Positions 57,321 to 64,000 of a DNA stretch of 64,000 nt are shown here, in pieces. The notes under the pieces are model-generated. The model was not told the DNA's origin, ran no database searches, and saw only the letters and a program-made list of their open reading frames with translations. Made by a program: the position numbers and the translations under genes. Every line of letters starts with the position of its first letter. Positions within the stretch are counted from its first letter, which is position 1. The stretch is from Symsagittifera roscoffensis (Eukaryota > Xenacoelomorpha > Acoela > Convolutidae): assembly GCF_963678635.1 (NCBI RefSeq), contig NC_087069.1, forward strand, positions 12,406,530 to 12,470,529, in the 5' to 3' direction.

Positions 57321-58225
57321 TGTGCCAGTCGGTCATATTTGGAAGTTTGACCTTGAGAAACGCAAGAGCACTTGATTTTGGGGTGAAATTAAGTTTTTCA
57401 AAATTTCGAATGGAGCATGTCATGCACGATTTTCTCGCGATAACTGAAAGTCAAAAAAGAAAAGTCAGAACAATCGAGTGACAATCGCGGGAAAGTTGCT
57501 AGAAAAATCAGTGGGAAATTGCTATTCGCAATTTCAGTAGCGATAATAATCTAGAGTAGAGCTGTCCCATCTAGAACAGAGACGAGCGCATCCCCACGAA
57601 CTGGATTGTTGTGATTGGAGTATTATTCTAAACTGGACTAGAGTGAACCTTCGGTGGAAAGGTGGATAGCTAGAGTGTCCCAATGGTTCACGAGAACTGA
57701 CATTCTAGAGTACAAACTTGTTCTCGTTATTAAAACTGACAAACATTAAACTCATCTTAGTTACTTTATTGATTCTTGAGTTGCACACCGACTTATTTAC
57801 TTCCTGATTCTTGAGCGTGCTACAATGTGAGTACTAATCTAGAGTGTGTTTTATAATTGTTATGTTGAGGTAAGGCGAGTTTTAGGTTGATCCATCTGAA
57901 ATGGATCAAAGTTCCACTGTCTAATAAAAAGTAACTTAACGGATTGTTCCGACCCGGTTTTTAACGGCGTTCATGTATTTTGGGTATCTAGAGACCTGAG
58001 TAGGGGGACGTTATTAATTCTAGAGTGGGGGATATTTTAGTAGTAGCCTTTAAGCTGTAACGGGTCGTGGTCTCGTGTCACAAGCGAACCGAATTGGCTC
58101 CGACTGATTTGAGGTGGAAAAACACAAGAGATAGTGTCCCTGACTCTTGAGCCAATAGTTATAGGGCCTATTTTTCTTAAGCCTCATGTGTGACTGCAGT
58201 AGACGAATGTTACATAGTGTTTTTA
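57321..58225 (+). mobile_element. Retroelement 2: putative 5' LTR
   Basis: The start is set at TGTGCC (57321), where the pol frame and the strand bias of retroelement 1 stop. The end is placed before the primer-binding-like TGGCGCTCCTGGGTG at 58226. GC content is higher than in the host DNA. The word CTAGAGT occurs five times here and once just after. The 3' LTR lies outside the window, so the ends and the TSD cannot be verified, and the right end does not read CA as most LTRs do. Confidence 0.5.
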
Positions 58226-58240
58226 TGGCGCTCCTGGGTG
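58226..58240 (+). promoter_or_regulatory. Retroelement 2: candidate primer-binding site (tRNA-Asn-like)
   Basis: TGGCGCTCCTGGGTG matches the complement of animal tRNA-Asn 3' ends (TGGCG, two variable acceptor-stem bases, CCTGGGTG). It begins with the TGG that pairs with the tRNA CCA tail. The tRNA choice is from general knowledge of the tRNA-Asn acceptor and T-stem, not a comparison with this organism. Confidence 0.5.
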
Positions 58241-58728
58241 TTTACGACATCAAGACTACGGAGTCGAACCCACTTGAGACAGCTTCGGGCTGAATGCCCA
58301 TTCTAGAGTACCGGCGGTACGGTTCGGCAGGAACGTGCAAACCTTCCGGTTGTACCGTGATAGCTTTTTAAGAAAACTCGAGAAAACTTCCTGGTACGCT
58401 TTCCGAACGAGGCTTAGCTAACCGAGTAAAGGGGGGCAACTAGGGGGACAAAAACACGAGCAAAAAGTCAAAAAGCGAAACAAAAACCAAAAAAAAAAGA
58501 AAAGAATAGAAAAAGGAACAAAAACCATAAAACGAAAAAAGACAGTGACTTTGACACCAGATTAGTTGGATCAAACCTTTATATTAATTAAATAGTATAC
58601 CCATACTGTTTTACAAGTTCGATCGTTTCGATCAACCTAGTAATTTAACCCAGTAACCTTAATAAAGAGCCCGAGTGTGGGGCGTTGTCAAGGGTTTTCA
58701 GATAGCTTGGAACTTAGCTGGACAACAA

Positions 58729-58909
58729 GGAGACTCGACTGGAAGAGGTGACCGGCCGAGTGGGAAAGTGGTTCAGGAGCACTTGAGCTGAACCAATAGG
58801 AGACTCGACTGGAAGAGGTGACCGGCCGAGTGGGAAAGTGGTTCAGGAACACTTGAGCTGAACCATTAGGAGACTGGACTGGAACAGGTGACCAGTCGAG
58901 TGGGAAAGC
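58729..58909 (+). repeat. 70-bp tandem repeat, about 2.6 copies
   Basis: Units starting GGAGACTCGACTGGAAGAGG occur at 58729 and 58799, and a diverged one (GGAGACTGGACTGGAACAGG) at 58869, exactly 70 bp apart. Each contains GACCGGCCGAGTGGGAAAG or a close variant. Confidence 0.92.
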
Positions 58910-59786
58910 AGCCAAGAAGGATTTGGCAAATCTCGAGTTCGCAAGTTGGGCAGAACGGGTATCGTTAAAATCCAAATTACATTATAGGAGATAAGTGTAA
59001 AATTGGATAAGCAAAATCCCCCGGTTTTGAGGAACGTTTTTACTTGAGCAGGCCTGGAGACAGGTCTACGGTTTTCTCTTGAGAGGTTTAGCACCCGGCG
59101 CTTAAGGTGATTTTAGGCTTAAGAAGGGGGGCTAAAAAGGGGGGAGGTTAGAAGGGGGGCTGGTTAAGTTAGAGGTTGGCGGTTGTAAATTGTAAAAAGG
59201 GGAGAAATTAGAGTAACTAATTGGTCGACATCGTTGATTTAGTTACACCAGTCATTTACACGCGTTGGTCATAGGAAACGGATATCCAAAAGTGGAATTA
59301 GGTTAAGGTAGGTACCCTGGTCGGATCGGTAGGGGGGAACGGACATAGACAGTTTTTGTGATACCCCATAAGATCGCTAGCAGGGGGGAAGGAAACGCGT
59401 GGCAATTAGGTACCAGACATTTTTTTTTTTCGACGAAAGGTAGACATTGGTCACCTTTGAAGTTTAGGTGGGCTCATTTTTCAGTTTTTATTACTTTTTC
59501 TGGCTTGGACTTTTTGTTGCATTTTGGGGAGGATTTGTGTTTAGTTTTTATACGAACAGGTGATCACAAGATACCTGCGCACATGTTTTGGTCTCAAGTT
59601 GCTTGGAACATTGAAATAGAGGTAACTAAAAAGAAATAAGAAAAAAGGGGGGTCAGCATTTGGCTGTTAAGAGAGGGTTTTTGGGGAAATTTTACTAGAG
59701 CTTGAGTGGTGGTAAAAGGTACAGTGAATCAAGAAGTCCCCATAACGAAGAAGAGAGAGGTCCCACCGCTCAGACACTTGTCAACA

Positions 59787-60545
59787 GTCTTGGGACAGTG
59801 CCAAAGAAGTCCTGGGACAGTGTTGGACCAGAACAGTCTTGATACAGTCTTGGGACAGTGGTCTTGGGACAGTGGTCTTGGGACAGGGTCTTGGGACAGT
59901 GGTCTTGGGACAGTGGTCTTGGGACAGGGTCTTGGGACAGTGGTCTTGGGACAGTGGTCTTGGGGCAAGGGTCTTGGGACAGGGTCTTGGGACAGTGGTC
60001 TTGAGACAGTGGTCTTGGGACAAGGGTCTTGGGACAGTGGTCTTGGGACAGTGGTCTTGGGACAAGGGTCTTGGGACAGTGGTCTTGGGACAAGGGTCTT
60101 GGGACAAGGGTCTTGGGACAGGGTCTTGGGACAAGGGTCTTGGGACAGTGGTCTTGGGACAGTAGTCTTGGGACACTGGCCTTGGGATAGTAGTCTTGGG
60201 ACAGTAATCTTGGGACACTAGCCTTGGGACAGTGGTCTTGGGACACTAGCCTTGGGACACTAGCCTTGGGACAGTAGTCTTGGGACACTAGCCTTGGGAC
60301 ACTAGCCTTGGGACAGTAGTCTTGGGACACTAGCCTTGGGACAGTAGTCTTGGGACACTAGCCTTGGGACAGTAGTCTTGGGACACTAGCCTTGGGACAC
60401 TAGCCTTGGGACAGTAGTCTTGGGACACTAGCCTTGGGACAGTAGTCTTGGGACACTAGCCTTGGGACACTAGCCTTGGGACAGTGGTCTTGGGACACTA
60501 GCCTTGGGACACTACTCTCGGGTCAGGGGTCTTGGGACACTGACG
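59787..60545 (+). repeat. 14-bp minisatellite in the retroelement 2 leader, ~54 copies
   Basis: Units alternate between CTTGGGACAGTGGT-type in the left half and CTTGGGACACTAGC/CTTGGGACAGTAGT dimers in the right half. Most are 14 bp, with 13-bp variants such as CTTGGGACAGGGT. Degenerate units (CTGGGACAGT) fray both edges. The period is not a multiple of three, so every frame stays open by accident and no protein is called. Confidence 0.95.
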
Positions 60546-60893
60546 GAGTACTGGGACATTACCGAACAGTCTTGGGACAGTAAAAGGAAGCCTGGGACGG
60601 TACGAAGAAGAGTAGGGACGGTAACTGGAAGTCTAAGGACAATATAAAAATTGAAGTAAAATTACAACAAGCTGTTTTAAGACAGGATTAAGACAGAACA
60701 AGACTAATTGGAACCCGGTACAGTTGGGACCACGAATAAAGAAAATTACTCGAAGATTTTAGAGAACTGGAACAAGGTTTTTTTCACGTTGTATATTTTC
60801 TTTTAAGAATTTGTTTCCACAAAATTTTTTATTCTTAGAATAGAATTGTGTATAAAACAATATTGTAAATAAGAGCAATTGTAAATAGAAATA

Positions 60894-63800
60894 ATGAGAC
60901 GGAGTAGGGTACCGGTGCTTGAAAAAAGGTCAAGTGGATCAAACACGAAATATAACTCGTCGCTGCGTGGAACGACATCAAGGGGCCCAGGCAAAACAAA
61001 AAATAACTTTTCAGTTAGCATGGTCAGCACGAGAAGTGGCACCGAGAGCAAGACGCGAGAAGATGCGAGGGAAAAACAGGTGGAGCCCACAATCGAAATC
61101 GACCTAGAAACACCAGACCAGAGCGTAGATGAAGTGGAGAAAAAGACAACGGAATCCACACCGATGCCCCATATGGAAGATCAAAATCTAAAAACCGTGG
61201 AGTTTTCGCCGATAGACGCGTTGGAATACACAACAGGCAATACCCGAGAAACGGTGAAAAATTACTCTCAAGTAAAGAAGACATCTTTTACAGAAAAGTT
61301 GGCGATGATGGTCGGAATGAAATCGAAAGACAACACGGCCGAGGAATCACAGACTGGAAGAGCACGAACATTTGGGACAGTGAGCACGAAGGCGACAGAA
61401 GCCGACCCAAAGGAAGAACAAGCCAGAAAGGAAGCGACAGCTGGAAACAAGACAACGGCTGATCATGAAACAGCTACCCTTGAGCTTGGAGACTTGATGA
61501 CAAAACTAAATCAGATCGACAAGAGACTGAAGTACAGTGAGGAAGATAGAGACTTAATAAAGAAAGAGTTGAAATACAACAAACACGAGTATCTGGATAG
61601 TTATTTTAACCTGGCTAAGGCGACAGACGAGAGACTCCAGCAGATGTCGAACAAGGTGGATGCCACCAATGAAGAACGAGATAAGAACATCAAAAAAGAT
61701 ATGCAACAGTTGAAAAACCGATATGATGATGTCAACAGCCAATTAGGTAGCCTGGAAAAGAGAATGGACATAATGAACAGGAATCAGGCCGAAAGTTCGT
61801 GTGCAATACAGGCGAAGTTGGATGCAATCTTGAGAAATTCTACCTCACAAGAAAGACCGGCAGCGGATCGCACGCAAGGCACCAGAGTTGACTTTGTGGA
61901 ACCACAAAGGGGCAAACGGCAATCGACACCGTTGCCCTTAACCCGGGACACGGTGAGCATAGCACCAACAGCTGCTAAAACAATCATGAAGAAGGGAACG
62001 TCAAGTACAACGACTGGCTCGGGGGACTCAACAGCTAGCAGCAACGCAGGTCCGGATGCTATGACATGGGCAAGCACTTGGGAGATGATGAACAGGACTC
62101 TAGAGGCCTTCGCCACGAGGAACACTGACTCGAGCGATAGGAGGGACGGAAAATCAAGAAAAACTTTCAAGAAGCCAAAGGAATTCAAAGACGACTCCGA
62201 TGGATGCATCGACACTTGGGTGGAAGTGATGAGATTACACCTGGAGCAAGATAACTTAAATGATGAAAGACAAGCATGCACGGCCATACTCAGCAACTTA
62301 GAAGGCACGGCATTAAAATGCGTGGTCGCAAAGAAGGAAGAAGAACGCGACACCGCGGACAAGATCTTCGAGATATTACTGAATCGATTCGGGTCAGGCA
62401 TGAAGGGTCACCAAGCGATGATGCGATTTGAAAAGAGAAGGCAGAGGGACGACGAGTCAATAGATCGGTTCCTAGATGATCTCGAGAGCTTGAGAAGAAG
62501 GAGTGACCCAGAGGAGTCGACAAACAGAAGAAACTTCAGCATTGCCTCGAAGTTCATTGATGGGGTAAAAACTGAAGCAATTGCCAAAGTGAAACAGGAT
62601 CTGGCTGCGAAAGAAATAGAGCAACGACTAAAGCTGGAGATCGAAAAACAGAATTTTAACGAAGCATTAACCGGATCGAACCCAACACCAGAGGCTGTAC
62701 CAGGCTCAACAAAGACCGGGAATTGTAACACTGTAAAAATGGTGACAGGTAAGCCTTTTGGCATATCGAAAATCGGGGCAAGAATAATGTCGATAATCAC
62801 AGTGGGCGGCCATGAGGTAACCAGAAACTTGAGCGAACCGAGCGACCAGACAAAAATGCACATTGACGTGTACGCAGATTACTTGAGTTATATAAGCCCA
62901 CAAACGACTTCTAGAGCGCTGAGAGCACTACTCATGAGAGGGGGCAGCAAGTCGGTACGTGTTGATAACAGATATACTGAAGCTTATGGTCCACACGAGG
63001 TGATGCTAAATATAGACGGGATCAACATCTACACCAATACAAAGATAACATGTGACGAAGACCTAATTGGGCAAATCTACGTAGGGAAAGAAGAGTTGAA
63101 AGTGAGATCGATTGGACACTGCGCCATGCTTGAAGAAGATGCAATGCACATCGGGACGGAGGCAGATGTGACAGGGCACGTGCTAGATATAAGTGGCAAA
63201 AAGACTCAATTGCGTGGGTTACTGGATACGGGAGCAGTCTTGAGCGTCATACCAATCGAAACTTGGGAGAAGATGGGCTTTGACAAAGGTGACTTGATAG
63301 ACTCGAGAATACGGTTGTCAGCTGCAAACAAAGGGGCCCTTCGGGTGCTGGGCAGGACGCCGATAATAGCCCTCAACTTGGGGGAACGTAACCTGTGGAT
63401 GAGTTTTCTTGTAGTAGAAAACCTAGATGAGTCTGACCAATTCATTTTGGGCAGAGACTTCATCAGGAAATTCGACGTAACGATTGATCTAAATAACGCA
63501 ATGTTCAGGATACGGAACCCGGATAGGAGGTACGCAATCAAACCGGTAAATTTAATAATGGCAAATGAAAACAAAGCACCGGTATTCTTGAGTAGGAGGG
63601 TGAGGCTAAAAGCTAATGAAGCGGCAATCGTAAGCTTGAGGATGAAAAATTACAATGAACTTAGTGACAACAAGCAAGTGTGTATAGTTCCGAATCCTAA
63701 TAGTCAAAGTGCTGCTGTTTTAGGAAGATCATTCTCGATAACGAAGAGCGGCCTCTGCGTCAGTGTTTTGTTGAATACCCTTGATATACCGATCACGATA

Positions 63801-64000
63801 CAGAGAGGGAGGAAACTGGGATATGCTTTACCGGTTAAAACTCGATATGAAACGATTGAGAACTCAAAACAAAATGAAGTTGTTGATTGTCCCAATCACA
63901 GGGACAAAATTTGTATCTTGAGACGATTGCAGAAAATAAAAGATTCATCAGGTCTTATTAAATCACTTAAGTCAGAAACGGACGATGGGCTGTCGAGCTG
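60894..64000 (+). CDS. Retroelement 2: gag-protease(-pol) polyprotein, runs off the window
   Basis: An open frame without any stop from ATG 60894 to the window end, about 1,035 codons. In-frame TAA upstream at 60882 supports this start. Residues ~1-200 are charged and Thr/Glu-rich. Residues ~200-310 form a probable coiled coil (L-N-Q-I-D-K-R-L). Residues ~440-553 are a Ty3/Gypsy-type capsid (T-W-V-E-V-M-R-L-H-L near its start, S-I-D-R-F-L-D-D-L-E-S-L later). The aspartic protease begins at about residue 774, with L-L-D-T-G-A-V-L-S-V-I-P (Asp 778) and I-L-G-R-D-F near 853. No C-C-H-C zinc knuckle lies between capsid and protease. Gag and protease share one frame with no slip site. Reverse transcriptase is expected beyond the window. 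GC content and codon use differ clearly from the AT-rich host and from retroelement 1; the intact frame suggests a young copy. Confidence 0.9.
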   Translation, partial: MRRSRVPVLEKRSSGSNTKYNSSLRGTTSRGPGKTKNNFSVSMVSTRSGTESKTREDAREKQVEPTIEIDLETPDQSVDEVEKKTTESTPMPHMEDQNLKTVEFSPIDALEYTTGNTRETVKNYSQVKKTSFTEKLAMMVGMKSKDNTAEESQTGRARTFGTVSTKATEADPKEEQARKEATAGNKTTADHETATLELGDLMTKLNQIDKRLKYSEEDRDLIKKELKYNKHEYLDSYFNLAKATDERLQQMSNKVDATNEERDKNIKKDMQQLKNRYDDVNSQLGSLEKRMDIMNRNQAESSCAIQAKLDAILRNSTSQERPAADRTQGTRVDFVEPQRGKRQSTPLPLTRDTVSIAPTAAKTIMKKGTSSTTTGSGDSTASSNAGPDAMTWASTWEMMNRTLEAFATRNTDSSDRRDGKSRKTFKKPKEFKDDSDGCIDTWVEVMRLHLEQDNLNDERQACTAILSNLEGTALKCVVAKKEEERDTADKIFEILLNRFGSGMKGHQAMMRFEKRRQRDDESIDRFLDDLESLRRRSDPEESTNRRNFSIASKFIDGVKTEAIAKVKQDLAAKEIEQRLKLEIEKQNFNEALTGSNPTPEAVPGSTKTGNCNTVKMVTGKPFGISKIGARIMSIITVGGHEVTRNLSEPSDQTKMHIDVYADYLSYISPQTTSRALRALLMRGGSKSVRVDNRYTEAYGPHEVMLNIDGINIYTNTKITCDEDLIGQIYVGKEELKVRSIGHCAMLEEDAMHIGTEADVTGHVLDISGKKTQLRGLLDTGAVLSVIPIETWEKMGFDKGDLIDSRIRLSAANKGALRVLGRTPIIALNLGERNLWMSFLVVENLDESDQFILGRDFIRKFDVTIDLNNAMFRIRNPDRRYAIKPVNLIMANENKAPVFLSRRVRLKANEAAIVSLRMKNYNELSDNKQVCIVPNPNSQSAAVLGRSFSITKSGLCVSVLLNTLDIPITIQRGRKLGYALPVKTRYETIENSKQNEVVDCPNHRDKICILRRLQKIKDSSGLIKSLKSETDDGLSS

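Larger units (their letters stand above)
58241..60893 (+). mobile_element. Retroelement 2: 2.65-kb untranslated leader
   Basis: A leader between the primer site and the gag ATG. It contains an A-rich tract (58445-58550), a 70-bp tandem repeat (58729-58909), several GGGG-rich runs (59120-59360) and the 14-bp minisatellite (59787-60545). No plus-strand ORF before 60894 looks genuine. Such a long repeat-filled leader is unusual for Ty3/Gypsy elements. Confidence 0.55.

Noticed and set aside
59706-60330. Long overlapping open frames on both strands in the 14-bp array
   Set aside because: Repetition of a stop-free unit with a period not divisible by three keeps all frames open; there is no start context or domain.

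Overview
The window is AT-rich animal (metazoan) DNA. Coding sequence is split by spliceosomal introns, and most of the length is non-coding sequence, satellites and transposable elements. The host-type genes are an LDL-receptor class A exon, a DEG/ENaC sodium channel and two ARM-TIR proteins, which point to an invertebrate. I cannot name the species. Nothing bacterial is present: no operons, no ribosome binding sites and no CRISPR array.

Layout. 1-4600: non-coding DNA, then a dispersed repeat whose tail has been amplified into a 3.2-kb satellite of 68-bp monomers. 5475-5628: one LDLa exon on the minus strand. 7182-9644 and 19562-24222: two plus-strand, two-exon ARM-TIR genes in a head-to-tail segmental duplication of about 7 kb. 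The first copy's 3' flank is interrupted by three tandem copies of the same dispersed repeat. Between the copies lie a decayed retroelement fragment and a foldback element. 28508-31191: four consecutive minus-strand exons giving the long cytoplasmic N-terminus, first membrane helix and start of the ectodomain of a DEG/ENaC channel. The intron phases agree and one intron is GC-AG. A tRNA-derived SINE sits in one of its introns. 31.5-44.4 kb: almost gene-free, with a foldback minisatellite, another dispersed repeat copy, two weak minus-strand exon candidates and two hAT-type MITEs (27310-27719, just outside this stretch, and 43971-44379).

44.4-57.3 kb: a Ty3/Gypsy, errantivirus-like endogenous retroelement on the minus strand. 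In its own 5'-3' order it carries protease, reverse transcriptase/RNase H, integrase, a small two-helix membrane ORF, a Pro/Ser/Thr-rich ORF, a broken envelope-like gene and a further unknown ORF of about 600 codons. Its gag is not in the window. 57.3-64.0 kb: a second, unrelated Ty3/Gypsy element on the plus strand, apparently inserted into the first one. It has a putative LTR, a tRNA-Asn-like primer site, a 2.65-kb repeat-filled leader and an intact gag-protease ORF that runs off the window.

How the genes relate. The ARM-TIR pair are paralogues that probably share a role as candidate TIR-type signalling or NAD+-cleaving proteins. The channel exons form one gene that may enclose the ARM-TIR pair if the distal LDLa exon belongs to it. 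The retroelements are independent of these host genes.
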